64,000 nt of DNA from Methylotenera sp. (lineage in GTDB: Bacteria; Pseudomonadota; Gammaproteobacteria; Burkholderiales; Methylophilaceae): assembly GCA_013141495.1 (NCBI GenBank), contig JABFQV010000006.1, positions 1 to 64,000 on the forward strand, given 5' to 3'. The position numbers and the translations under genes are program-made. Within the stretch, counting starts at the first letter, position 1; every line of letters starts with the position of its first letter. Below are positions 25,643 through 34,680 of the stretch, piece by piece. Below the pieces are notes generated by a model, which was given only the letters and a program-made list of their open reading frames with translations, was not told where the DNA came from and did not search any database.

Positions 25643-27007
25643 TCACTCAATCGGCTTACTTTCTTTGAACATGGCAGGCGTGAGTTCATGCCGCTCTAGT
25701 AACTTGTAAAACTCAGTACGATGGCGCTGGGCTAGTGATGCAGCTTGGGCAATATTGCCACTTGTGGTTTTAAGTAGGTTGATAAGGTAATTACGTTCAA
25801 AGTTTTTACGTGAGGCTTCAAAAGGCATGATGATGCCAACGTTATCTTGCAGTGCTTTTTGTACTAATAATGCCGATACAATAGGTGTGGTAGCAAGAAC
25901 AACCGTTTGCTCAACAATGTTTTGTAGCTGACGTACATTGCCCGGCCAAGGTGCCGCAATAAGTAATTGCATGGCTTCGGGTGCAAAGCCATTAAGTTTT
26001 TTATCGTATCTTTTACACAATGCCTGCAATAAGTTATTGGCAATCAACGCAATGTCTTCGCGTCTCTCCGCTAAAGTGGGAATAGACAAGCCAACAACGT
26101 TAATTCTGTAATAAAGATCCTCGCGAAAGCGCTTGGCTTTCATTTCTTCTACAAGGTCGCGGTGCGTGGCAGAAATTACTCGAACGTTAATGGGGATATT
26201 GGTATTAGAGCCTACGGGACGAACAACGCGCTCTTGTAATACGCGCAATAGTTTTACTTGCAGCAATAATGGCATATCGCCAATTTCATCAAGTAATATT
26301 GTGCCACCTTCAGCGCTTTGAAATAAGCCTTTATGGTCACTCACGGCACCTGTAAATGCACCTTTACTATGTCCAAAAAGTTCAGATTCTAATAACGATT
26401 CAGGCATGGCGCCGCAATTAATTGCCACAAAAGGTCCTGCTTTGCGTGGGCTCACCTGATGAATAGCATGCGCCAACAACTCTTTACCAGTACCGCTTTC
26501 ACCTTGAATTAGAACGCTGGCGTCAGAGGCTGCCACTAACCTTGCTTGGCTGATTAGGTTTTCCATTTGTGGGCTACGTGTAAAAATGCCTTCTCGCCAA
26601 GCATTTTCTTTACTCTTTGACGTACTTGAATGCACGCTTGTGCCTATTGCAGCTTTGATTTTATTCAACAACGTGGCTTCGTCAGCAGGCTCCTCAATGA
26701 AATCAAAAACACCGCGCTGCGTTGCAGTGACCGCTTGAGAAATAGAACCGTGCGCAGTCAATATAATCATCGGAAGTGCTGAATCGGTTTGATGGATAGT
26801 GTCAAATAAATTTAAACCATCCATGTCAGACAGGCGTAATTCAGTAATCACCAGTGCAGGGCGCTCAATAGAAATTTGAGCTAAAGCCTCTTGACCACTT
26901 TTCGTGGGTTTTGCTTGATAACCAGTGGTTTGAAGTAGTTTGCATAATAGTATTAGTTTATCTACATCACTATTAACCACCAGTATTTTTTGTTTATTAT
27001 CAATCAT
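25643..27007 (-). CDS. GlrR-like sigma-54 activator with degenerate receiver domain
   Basis: The 454-residue NtrC-family activator has a receiver domain (about 8-120). It also has an AAA+ domain with Walker A GESGTGKE (169-176), the sigma-54-contacting GAFTGA loop (216-221) and Walker B ILLDE (237-241). A Fis-type helix-turn-helix lies at the C-terminus (RHRTEFYKLLERHEL). The end and the receiver resemble E. coli GlrR. The receiver has lost its chemistry: the acidic pair reads N12-S13, the phosphoacceptor Asp is Glu56, and the lysine before the conserved Pro is Glu106; Thr84 is kept. No histidine kinase gene is adjacent. It is divergent from virB1 and lies inside the set of sigma-54 promoters with GlrR-type dyads, so it is the obvious candidate regulator. 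Confidence 0.93.
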   Translation of the reverse strand: MIDNKQKILVVNSDVDKLILLCKLLQTTGYQAKPTKSGQEALAQISIERPALVITELRLSDMDGLNLFDTIHQTDSALPMIILTAHGSISQAVTATQRGVFDFIEEPADEATLLNKIKAAIGTSVHSSTSKSKENAWREGIFTRSPQMENLISQARLVAASDASVLIQGESGTGKELLAHAIHQVSPRKAGPFVAINCGAMPESLLESELFGHSKGAFTGAVSDHKGLFQSAEGGTILLDEIGDMPLLLQVKLLRVLQERVVRPVGSNTNIPINVRVISATHRDLVEEMKAKRFREDLYYRINVVGLSIPTLAERREDIALIANNLLQALCKRYDKKLNGFAPEAMQLLIAAPWPGNVRQLQNIVEQTVVLATTPIVSALLVQKALQDNVGIIMPFEASRKNFERNYLINLLKTTSGNIAQAASLAQRHRTEFYKLLERHELTPAMFKESKPIE

Positions 27008-27084
27008 TTGCTTGCGTCCGACTTTCCTATGTTATTTGAGTCATATACAACAATCTGCAAATGTTACTCCGTTTGCGTACTTGA

Positions 27085-27103
27085 TGAGCTCTTAGAATTA
27101 GAG
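27085..27103. promoter_or_regulatory. Dyad and TTTACAA repeats in the activator/virB divergent region
   Basis: AGCTCT-N7-AGAGCT at 27085-27103 is a perfect 6-base inverted repeat, about 78 bases upstream of the activator gene. It is followed by four TTTACAA-type direct repeats between 27124 and 27180. The 423-base region between the divergent activator and virB1 genes holds no canonical sigma-54 promoter that I can find. These elements are candidate operators for either direction. Confidence 0.45.
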
Positions 27104-27374
27104 CTATTGGGAATAGTTAAGTGGAATTTACAATAGTTTACAAACTGAAATTTTCAATCATTTACAATGCTTTTACAAATTATTACATTTAGTAATAAAC
27201 AAAAAATAACATAAGTTTGATTGGGGGAGGTTGTATGGGGAGAATATTTATTGCTTCATTGCAAGAGTTTTCGCACCTTAAGTTTAATGAAAACTTCTTC
27301 ACAACAACCAGATTCTTGGTCGCCATTCAACTGACTTTGCAAAAAAAAAATCTAACGTACCAGTGGGTTTTTTG

Positions 27375-27391
27375 CTCATTACGAGTAGTAA
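27375..27391. promoter_or_regulatory. Inverted repeat just upstream of virB1
   Basis: CATTAC-GAGTA-GTAATG is a perfect 6-base inverted repeat 40 bases before the virB1 ATG. It could be an operator or a leader hairpin. No T-run follows, so a terminator is unlikely. A 74-codon ORF that overlaps it (27217-27441) looks spurious. Confidence 0.4.
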
Positions 27392-27430
27392 TGCTGCCTA
27401 AAATTACCCCTATAGAAATAAGTCGTTTTA

Positions 27431-28093
27431 ATGGACTTTAATGCATTAGCCGCAGAATGTGCTCCATGGGTTGCTCCACAAACCATGGCTGCCATTGTTA
27501 AAACAGAGTCGCAATTTAAGCCGTTTGCTATCAACATTAACGGTGGAGCTAAGCTTGAGCGTCAGCCCGCTACTAAAGAAGAGGCAACAGTAACGGCTAA
27601 ATGGCTTATTTCCAATAACTACAATATTGACTTGGGTTTAGGGCAAGTCAATTCTAAAAATCTTACCAAAACTAATTTGAGTGTAGATGACGCTTTTGAC
27701 CCATGCAAAAATTTGGCAGCCGCAGCCACTATTTTGCAATGGAATTACGAGTCAGCCAGCAAAAGTTTTCCTAGTGAGCAAGCCGCACTCCATGCGGCTA
27801 TCTCGGCATACAACACTGGGTCTTTTACTAAAGGGTTCTCAAATGGTTATGTGCAAAAAGTAATAAACAATGCCCAGGTAAGTCAGCCTGTTGTGACACA
27901 GAATTCAGAAATAACACCTATTCCGTTGGTAAATATATCTAAAAGTATTTCGTTAAAACGTGCCGCTCGCGAACTTGGGGAAAATACAGCCGTTAAATTA
28001 AAAACTGCTGAAAAAACAGAGCTGTATGAAACTGGGCAACCAAATGTTTATAGTGAAAATAAACAGGAACAGAACATCATGGTTTATCGCTAG
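27431..28093 (+). CDS. virB1: VirB1-like lytic transglycosylase
   Basis: VirB1 opens the peptidoglycan locally for assembly of the T4SS. The 220-residue protein has the SLT fold: the catalytic glutamate lies in KTESQF (about residue 27), then GLGQVN, then SAYNTGSF. It starts MDFNALAAECAPWVAPQTM and lacks a classical signal peptide, as do some other VirB1 proteins. The C-terminal 60 residues are a non-conserved polar tail. It opens a colinear virB1-virB11-virD4 series; virB2 follows after 170 bases. Confidence 0.92.
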   Translation: MDFNALAAECAPWVAPQTMAAIVKTESQFKPFAININGGAKLERQPATKEEATVTAKWLISNNYNIDLGLGQVNSKNLTKTNLSVDDAFDPCKNLAAAATILQWNYESASKSFPSEQAALHAAISAYNTGSFTKGFSNGYVQKVINNAQVSQPVVTQNSEITPIPLVNISKSISLKRAARELGENTAVKLKTAEKTELYETGQPNVYSENKQEQNIMVYR

Positions 28094-28263
28094 ATAAGTA
28101 AAAATTTAATAATTTAGGTCGTAGTCATTTACCAAAAATCAGTTTTATCACTATTAGATGGCGTTTTAATAATGTGGCTGATTTTGATAAGTAGTAGTAA
28201 GAACCAATAAAGCTAATGTTCTCTGTTTTACTGGTGTTTTTTAATATTTAGGAGGGAAGTCGT

Positions 28264-28659
28264 ATGGGCGTAAACAGTATGATTAAAAAAACTCAAGGGG
28301 CTTTAAGCATTAAGCCTTTCCACTCAAGCTCAATGAGTACTCTTGAGCAACAAAAACAAAATCAGAATTTGATGAAATTCGCATTTGCTACGGCAATATG
28401 TTGCATTGTATTGGACCCGACAATTGCAGCAGCCACAACTAGTTTAGAAGATGCTGCTACAAACATTCTGACCGCATTAACTGGCGGGTTGGGTAAAACG
28501 ATTGCGACTTTGGCAGTAATCGTGCTTGGTTTTATGGCTATGTTTGGTAAGTTGGCTTGGGATAATGCAATTAAAGTGATTGTAGGAATTACGTTAGTGT
28601 TCGGCGCTGCTACGGTTATTAAATGGATTGCACCAACTATGGGTGGCGTACTTCCTTAA
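28264..28659 (+). CDS. virB2: VirB2-like T4SS pilin precursor
   Basis: VirB2 forms the T4SS pilus. The 131-residue precursor has an unusually long N-terminal leader (about 50 residues) with a hydrophobic stretch ending near TIAAA. The mature pilin of about 75 residues then contains two hydrophobic helices (GKTIATLAVIVLGFMAMFG and KVIVGITLVFGAATVI). A strong Shine-Dalgarno sequence (AGGAGGG) supports the ATG at 28264. virB3 begins 24 bases later. Confidence 0.9.
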   Translation: MGVNSMIKKTQGALSIKPFHSSSMSTLEQQKQNQNLMKFAFATAICCIVLDPTIAAATTSLEDAATNILTALTGGLGKTIATLAVIVLGFMAMFGKLAWDNAIKVIVGITLVFGAATVIKWIAPTMGGVLP

Positions 28660-28683
28660 TTTAACATATACAGGGCTAATGCG

Positions 28684-29004
28684 ATGACTAAAAAAAGTGA
28701 TGAAATTCACAAAGATTTGCTTTTTGTTGCATTGACTCGGGTACCCACTATTTTGGGGGTACCCTATGTTGCCTTTGTGCTCGAGTTGGTATGTGCCTCA
28801 CTTACAAATGTTTTATTTGGTAACCCACTTTATGCATTGATTGTGATACCTGTGCACGCTGTTTTTTATGCAATTAGCGTACGTGACCCAGGTATCTTTT
28901 CAGAGATTGAAGTTTGGACAAGAACAATAGGCCGCTGTTTGAATAAGGGTTTTTGGGGTGCAGCTAGTTTTTCTCCGGTTTCCACACGTAAGTGGAAAAA
29001 ATAA
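28684..29004 (+). CDS. virB3: VirB3-like inner-membrane protein
   Basis: VirB3 is a small inner-membrane component that associates with VirB4. The 106-residue protein has the typical N-terminal hydrophilic part (DLLFVALTRVP) followed by two closely spaced membrane segments (residues about 24-43 and 48-66). The tail is a short hydrophilic one. The order between virB2 and virB4 supports the call. Confidence 0.9.
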   Translation: MTKKSDEIHKDLLFVALTRVPTILGVPYVAFVLELVCASLTNVLFGNPLYALIVIPVHAVFYAISVRDPGIFSEIEVWTRTIGRCLNKGFWGAASFSPVSTRKWKK

Positions 29005-29064
29005 ATCAAAAATTTCTTGCTGATATGGCAAGTTTCATAAGCGGTATAAGGGAAAAGAGAAGTT

Positions 29065-31488
29065 ATGGGTGAAAATTTTCATTTTGCTAAGGCATTGAAA
29101 AGTGAAGTTGAGGCATCATCATTTATTCCTTACTCCAGTCACGTTACCGAAAATACAATTAAGCTGGTAAGCGGTGATTTTATGCAAATCATCAAGCTAC
29201 AAGGCGCAGCACACGAGAGCGCTGATGTGGAAGATGTCAATAATTGGCACAATCAGCTTAATGGAATGATGCGCAACATTGCTTCGCCTCATGTCGCGTT
29301 ATGGTCACACGTTGTGCGTCGTGAGTACAATCAGTACCCTGGTGGTGATTTTCCTCCAGGATTTTGTCAGGACTTTAACGAAAAATATCGTGTACAGATG
29401 GCCATGGATCGTATGTTGGTTAATGAGCTTTATTTAACCATTATTTATCGTCCACAGCCTGTCAAGGTAAACAAATGGTTTGAACGATTTGATGTAAAAA
29501 GCAAAAGTGAGTTAGAAGATCAGCAGGCTGATCATATAGAAGCCATCAATGAAGTCAGTGGTGCAGTAATTGCGGCATTATTTCGCTATGAGCCGGAAGT
29601 TCTTGGATGCTATGAGCACAAAGGAACGATGTATTCAGAACTTGGTGAGTTTTTGGGTTATTTGGTGAATGGGGAATGGGCCAAGTTACCATTACCAAGA
29701 GCAGAAATTAAAGATGTTTTGACAACATCTCGCCCGTTTTTTGGCAGGGGTGGGTTAATGTCACTCAAGACACCTACCCAACAGCGTTACGCATCAATTC
29801 TTGCTATCCAAGAGTATCCTTCGATGACTCAGCCTGGCTTGCTGAACGAGTTGCTGGCAATGCCATTTGAGTTTGTGATTTCGCAGTCATTTACCTTTTT
29901 ATCCAAGCCAGTGGCAGTAGGACGTATGCAGCGTCAGCATGGACGCATGGTGTCTGCCGGAGATTTGGCCAAATCTCAGGTCAATGCTATTCATGACGCA
30001 TTGGATGATTTAATTTCAAGTCGTTTTGTGATGGGTGCACATAATATTAGTATTTTGGTTTATGCAGAAAATAAAAAACAGCTAGCGGAATATGTAAATT
30101 TAGCGGGCGCTTCATTATCTGATATTGGCATTAAATGGACACGCGAGGAAATGGGTATCGCTGGCTCATTCTACGCAATGTTGCCGGGCAACTTTGAGTA
30201 CCGTGTAAGGGTAGGTGACATTACCAGTCTTAATTTTGCCGGCTTTTCCAGTTTTCATAATTTCCCTATTGGACGTATTAAACACAACCAATGGGGTGAT
30301 GCTGTGATGATGTTTAAAACTACATCTAGCAGTCCGTATTACTTTAACTTTCACCGAGCTGAAGGTAAAGAGATGCGGATAGACAAAAACCACAAAGACT
30401 TAGCTAATACCATGGTTATTGGTCAATCTGGTGGTGGTAAAACCGTTTTGGAAATGACCATGCTAGCAATGGCGATGAAATTTAATCAACCGCCAGAAAA
30501 TCCAGCTACCTTCATTTTATTTGATAAAGACTTAGGTGGTGCTATCGGTGTGCGAGCGATGGGTGGTAGGTATTACCCCATTAAAAATGGGGTGGCTTCG
30601 GGTTTTTCACCGTTCCAATTAGAACCAACCCCCGATAATCTGGTTTTTTTAGAGGCATTAGTTAAGAAGTTGGTACAGCATGAAGGTATGCCTCTTACAC
30701 CAGCACAGGAAAAAGAAATAAATCAGGCGATTGTTGGCGTGATGGGGGCTGCAAAACAAAAGCGTCGTTTGGGTGCATTGCTAGAGTTTTTTGATCCTAC
30801 CGATGCCAACGGCTTGCATGCTCGCTTGTCACGCTGGTGTCGAGGTGGCGCATTAGGTTGGCTTTTTGACAATGCTGAAGATACATTTTCACTTGAAGGC
30901 TCTCCTATATTCGGTTTTGACGTGACGGATTTTCTTGATAATGAAGAAACTCGCACGCCAACTATTATGTATTTATTCCACCGCATTGAAAAACTCATCG
31001 ATGGCCGTCGTTTGATTATCTTCATGGATGAGTTTTGGAAGTTGTTGCTGGATGATTATTTCGAAGATTTAGTCCAAAACAAACTTAAAACGATTCGTAA
31101 ACAGAACGGTTTTTTGGTGATGTTTACACAGTCGCCACGAGATGCGCTTAGATCAAAAATCAGCCATTCATTGATTGAACAAACGGCAACCAAAATTTTC
31201 CTGCCCAACCCTGGCGCGGATTATGAAGATTATGTCAATGGCTTTAAATTGACAGTGCGCGAATTTGAAATCATTAGAGACTTGGGTGAAAAATCACGCC
31301 AATTTTTAATTAAGCAAGGCCAAAACTCTGTGGTAGCAGAGCTTAACTTGCGTGGTTTTGATGATGAGCTGGCAGTACTTTCAGGCAATACAGCAACATC
31401 ATTATTAGCAGAGCGGCTGGTTGCCGAATTGGGAGATAACCCTAGTAAGTGGCTTCCTGAATTTCATCGTATTCGTAAAGGAGATTAA
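29065..31488 (+). CDS. virB4: VirB4-like T4SS ATPase
   Basis: VirB4 powers pilus biogenesis and substrate transfer. The 807-residue protein has the CagE/TrbE/VirB N-terminal domain. The ATPase core has Walker A GQSGGGKT (about residues 453-460) and Walker B IIFMDEFW (about 651-658), with the FTQSPRDAL stretch after it. The length is normal for the family. The virB5 ATG follows the stop after one base. Confidence 0.96.
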   Translation: MGENFHFAKALKSEVEASSFIPYSSHVTENTIKLVSGDFMQIIKLQGAAHESADVEDVNNWHNQLNGMMRNIASPHVALWSHVVRREYNQYPGGDFPPGFCQDFNEKYRVQMAMDRMLVNELYLTIIYRPQPVKVNKWFERFDVKSKSELEDQQADHIEAINEVSGAVIAALFRYEPEVLGCYEHKGTMYSELGEFLGYLVNGEWAKLPLPRAEIKDVLTTSRPFFGRGGLMSLKTPTQQRYASILAIQEYPSMTQPGLLNELLAMPFEFVISQSFTFLSKPVAVGRMQRQHGRMVSAGDLAKSQVNAIHDALDDLISSRFVMGAHNISILVYAENKKQLAEYVNLAGASLSDIGIKWTREEMGIAGSFYAMLPGNFEYRVRVGDITSLNFAGFSSFHNFPIGRIKHNQWGDAVMMFKTTSSSPYYFNFHRAEGKEMRIDKNHKDLANTMVIGQSGGGKTVLEMTMLAMAMKFNQPPENPATFILFDKDLGGAIGVRAMGGRYYPIKNGVASGFSPFQLEPTPDNLVFLEALVKKLVQHEGMPLTPAQEKEINQAIVGVMGAAKQKRRLGALLEFFDPTDANGLHARLSRWCRGGALGWLFDNAEDTFSLEGSPIFGFDVTDFLDNEETRTPTIMYLFHRIEKLIDGRRLIIFMDEFWKLLLDDYFEDLVQNKLKTIRKQNGFLVMFTQSPRDALRSKISHSLIEQTATKIFLPNPGADYEDYVNGFKLTVREFEIIRDLGEKSRQFLIKQGQNSVVAELNLRGFDDELAVLSGNTATSLLAERLVAELGDNPSKWLPEFHRIRKGD

Positions 31489-31489
31489 C

Positions 31490-32473
31490 ATGAAAAAAGC
31501 GTTTAGTACGGCAGTATTAGTTGTAAGTCTTATTGGTAGTAACAATGCTAACGCGGTTGTAGCTAGCGAGGCTACTCAACTTTTAAATGTTGTACAGACG
31601 ACATTGACTGCTGTCGAATCTAAAATTACTGCGACTAAAACCACACTTATGGAAGCGTGGAATAAGACAGTTTGGACTCAGCAGATGAAGGATATGGTTG
31701 AGACAATCAAAGGTATAAAAGATACTATTTCCAATATAGTCGCTTTTAAAGATGAGTTGACTAGCGAGCTCACCGGGATTCGTAGCACAATTTCTTCTTT
31801 TAGTCCTGTAGACCTCACTCCTGCAAATGCAAAAGATACCATTGACTACCGTTATGCAGATAAGCTGCCAGAAAAATATACACCGGTCATAGTGTGTGAT
31901 AGTGACAATAAATGTACAGCTGCAGCACCTTCGGCAGGCTACGTAGGCAAGGCGGCGGCTACCAGTTCAAAAAACATTCGTGACGCTTGGAGAGTGGATG
32001 AGGCTTCTGTCGGTAAGGAGTTTTTGACTGGTATAGGTGACGATATTCAAAAAATAGCTAATGAATCAGCTGAAAAAAATGCACAAGAAATTGCCGTAAT
32101 CCAGGCGATGGCATCAGAAGCTTATGTTGAAGCCAATAACAGGATTAACAAAATCGAGGAATTGCAAGACAAAATAGCAAATCCACCCTCAGGCAAAGAC
32201 AATGATTTGAAATATACGGCCGACCTGCAAGCGCAAATTCAAATGCAACAAGCCTATTACGCAAACGAGCAAAGCAAGCTTGCCGCACTGGCTATATTGC
32301 AACAGTCTCAACGTGATGCATATGAGCAACGCAAAAAAGAAATCGCGTCTTACATTAAAACTGGTGATCGTAACGCCAACCTGATTCAATCAGGCGAGCG
32401 TACTGCGATTGCTCTTGGCACCACGGCTGCATATGCCGCACTTAATGGATTGTATTCATTAGCAACTCCATAA
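31490..32473 (+). CDS. virB5: VirB5-like minor pilus protein
   Basis: VirB5 is usually found at the pilus tip. The 327-residue protein begins with a signal peptide (MKKAFSTAVLVVSLIG, cleavage near NANA). A long helical, lysine/alanine-rich body follows, typical of the family, with a cysteine pair in VCDSDNKC. An in-frame start 69 bases upstream lies inside virB4. The ATG at 31490 with AAGGAG before it is preferred because it gives the signal peptide directly. Confidence 0.88.
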   Translation: MKKAFSTAVLVVSLIGSNNANAVVASEATQLLNVVQTTLTAVESKITATKTTLMEAWNKTVWTQQMKDMVETIKGIKDTISNIVAFKDELTSELTGIRSTISSFSPVDLTPANAKDTIDYRYADKLPEKYTPVIVCDSDNKCTAAAPSAGYVGKAAATSSKNIRDAWRVDEASVGKEFLTGIGDDIQKIANESAEKNAQEIAVIQAMASEAYVEANNRINKIEELQDKIANPPSGKDNDLKYTADLQAQIQMQQAYYANEQSKLAALAILQQSQRDAYEQRKKEIASYIKTGDRNANLIQSGERTAIALGTTAAYAALNGLYSLATP

Positions 32474-32576
32474 CAATCAGGCAGCTAACTTTGAGATTGA
32501 GTTACTCGTATAAATTAACTCAAAAGCTTGTAGATGGATTTGTGATGAAATTTTCTTTTAAACTTTAGGAAATAAA

Positions 32577-33599
32577 ATGGCTTTTGTTTTTACTGATCTT
32601 TTTCCTAGCTTTAATACTCTTCAGGTGCTTATCAACCTAGAGGGCACTCTAATTTCTGCTCAAGCCGCTATGTCTTATTATGCAAGTACGGCTGTTGAAC
32701 AAATTCGTCCGTTTGTTCAAACGTGTGTGACGTTGTTTATATTGTTATATGGGTTCGCATTGATGCGAGGGGTTATAAAAGATCCGGTTAATGACCTTTC
32801 GATTCGGGTATTTAAAATAGCGATAGTGGCAGAGTTAGCTATGAATTTCGCTTCATATAATAATTATATCGCCACATTTTTCTGGAACTTACCCGAGGAC
32901 TTGGTCGAGTGGTTAACTCCAGTCCCGCTTATCACCGCTATTAAACAGCTTGTACCTATGGCACCGACAAGTACTACGGATCTATCAATACTACTCATTA
33001 CCACTGTAATGTCGGCAGTTGTTGAGATAATGAATTCAACGCTTATGGCGGCAAATGTAGGTGGACAGACTGACCCGACCTCATTTGCAGCGGGGTTAGG
33101 CATAGGGGCAGCTGGGGCTGGAATTTCAGCGGTGGTCGCAGGGATTTTATTGGTTTCCAAAGTATCACTTTCCGTTTTGTTAGCGTTGGGACCATTTTTC
33201 ATTGTTTCAATTTTCTTTGAGAAAACAAAACACTATTTTGAGGGTTGGTTGGCGCAAGTAGTTAACTATGTGGTGGTGGTACTGTTATTGACCCTGACTA
33301 TTTATATATTGTTTCCAATATTGATCATCACAGTCAGTTCTTATTACTTAATTTCACAGCTGGCAGGAGCACTTTCGTTACCAGAGAGTGTAGAGCTCAT
33401 GACTTTGCTTGGTATATTTATGGCGATAATCAGGCAGGTACCCACTACGGCGGCTGCACTTGTTAGAGGTTATGCAATTAATGCGCCAAGTGAACGAAAT
33501 CTTACATCAGCCTCAGGATATAACAATCAAGATAATCAGAAGGGCTCTGGTCAACCACAAGCTGAAGTCAATGCGCAGAAGGTGAAATTGACTTATTAG
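32577..33599 (+). CDS. virB6: VirB6-like polytopic membrane protein
   Basis: VirB6 forms part of the inner-membrane channel. The 340-residue protein has about six hydrophobic segments, including a Gly/Ala-rich one (AAGLGIGAAGAGISAVVAG) and the pair around residues 200-255. The C-terminal tail is polar. It starts 103 bases after virB5 with a clear TAGGA Shine-Dalgarno sequence. Confidence 0.9.
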   Translation: MAFVFTDLFPSFNTLQVLINLEGTLISAQAAMSYYASTAVEQIRPFVQTCVTLFILLYGFALMRGVIKDPVNDLSIRVFKIAIVAELAMNFASYNNYIATFFWNLPEDLVEWLTPVPLITAIKQLVPMAPTSTTDLSILLITTVMSAVVEIMNSTLMAANVGGQTDPTSFAAGLGIGAAGAGISAVVAGILLVSKVSLSVLLALGPFFIVSIFFEKTKHYFEGWLAQVVNYVVVVLLLTLTIYILFPILIITVSSYYLISQLAGALSLPESVELMTLLGIFMAIIRQVPTTAAALVRGYAINAPSERNLTSASGYNNQDNQKGSGQPQAEVNAQKVKLTY

Positions 33600-33725
33600 T
33601 GATGTGATTCACGTATGAGGCCAATGAGTCGGAGCACTTTATAAATAGAAGCGGTTTTGAAGTTTTATAGCGGTCAATTTATCTGGCTTGCTTGTTATTT
33701 AGTTGAATATTATGGGGCGGAATTT

Positions 33726-33914
33726 ATGAAAAATGTAGTTGTGATGTTTTTACTATGCTTGTTTACTGGCTGTGCTCTTTCCCCTCCTAAGCCACCAGAA
33801 TGCAAGGGGGAGTTTAAGCCCGTAAATGCAACTGAAAATAAAATACCCTCTGATGATAATTCAGGCAAGGTAGTGCGTTGTAACGAAGGAGTGGTGTATG
33901 GTCAGCAAGGTTGA
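33726..33914 (+). CDS. virB7: VirB7-like lipoprotein
   Basis: This is a 62-residue lipoprotein with the signal MKNVVVMFLLCLFTGC; the lipobox cysteine is residue 16. Family members bind VirB9 in the outer-membrane core. The frame is open for 23 codons upstream, but the ATG at 33726 gives the lipoprotein signal. The short length contrasts with the larger VirB7 (with N0 domain) of Xanthomonas-type killing systems. It overlaps virB8 by 17 bases. Confidence 0.82.
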   Translation: MKNVVVMFLLCLFTGCALSPPKPPECKGEFKPVNATENKIPSDDNSGKVVRCNEGVVYGQQG

Positions 33915-34671
33915 TAAAGATAATTTTGCAAAATATTTATTAGAAGCAAAGTCATGGGAAACAGATAAGGTAAGGTCACTAGAAAAATCAAAAAAGGTGG
34001 CTTGGATAATCGCAGTCTTTGCAGGAGTGCTCTCACTATTATCAGTATTTGCGTTAGCTATGATATCCCCGCTTAAAACCGCTGTGCCTTATGTGATTCG
34101 TGTAGATAATGTCACGGGTGCCGTTGATGTTATTAGTGCATTAAAAAATGACAAAGTAACTTATGACGAGGCAATGAATAAGTATAACTTGCAATGGTAT
34201 GTGCGCTGGCGTGAAGGGTACTCTAGAAATTTAATAGGCGACTACTATAAAAATGTAGGCATTATGAGTGCGCGTGATGAGCAGTCGATATATAGTCAAT
34301 TGATTTCTCAAAGAAATCCGAACTCTCCTTTAAATGTTTACGGCAATACTGGCACGGCCACAATTACTATTAAAAGCACTTCATTTATTAAAGAAAATAT
34401 TGCGTCAGTGCGCTATATCAAAGAAGTGAAAAATTCTAACAATAATGGAATTACGCATTGGGTAGCCACGATTACTTTCCAATATTCTGGCACACCTATG
34501 TCAGAACAAGATCGTGCAATTAATCCACTGGGCTTTCAAGTGACTGAGTATCGTAATGATCCGGATCAGGAAATAACTGAAAATTCATTACCATCTAATA
34601 TTGCCAGACGGCAGAGTGCATCCACCTCGGCTTCAACGCCTGCCGCTCCTGTCGTTCCACCGATTCAATAG
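33898..34671 (+). CDS. virB8: VirB8-like assembly factor
   Basis: VirB8 is a bitopic inner-membrane protein that nucleates the T4SS. The 257-residue protein has a short cytoplasmic N-terminus and a transmembrane helix (about residues 37-56). The periplasmic NTF2-like domain includes YVIRVDNVTG and the conserved NPLGFQVTEYR near the end. A Ser/Thr/Pro tail follows. Confidence 0.94.
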   Translation: MVSKVDKDNFAKYLLEAKSWETDKVRSLEKSKKVAWIIAVFAGVLSLLSVFALAMISPLKTAVPYVIRVDNVTGAVDVISALKNDKVTYDEAMNKYNLQWYVRWREGYSRNLIGDYYKNVGIMSARDEQSIYSQLISQRNPNSPLNVYGNTGTATITIKSTSFIKENIASVRYIKEVKNSNNNGITHWVATITFQYSGTPMSEQDRAINPLGFQVTEYRNDPDQEITENSLPSNIARRQSASTSASTPAAPVVPPIQ

Positions 34672-34680
34672 GAGTTTATT

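Noticed and set aside
27217-27441. A 74-codon ORF ahead of virB1 with a GGGGGAGG-type sequence upstream
   Set aside because: Its composition is unlike a protein, it overlaps virB1 and runs through the inverted repeat. It is more likely a regulatory leader.
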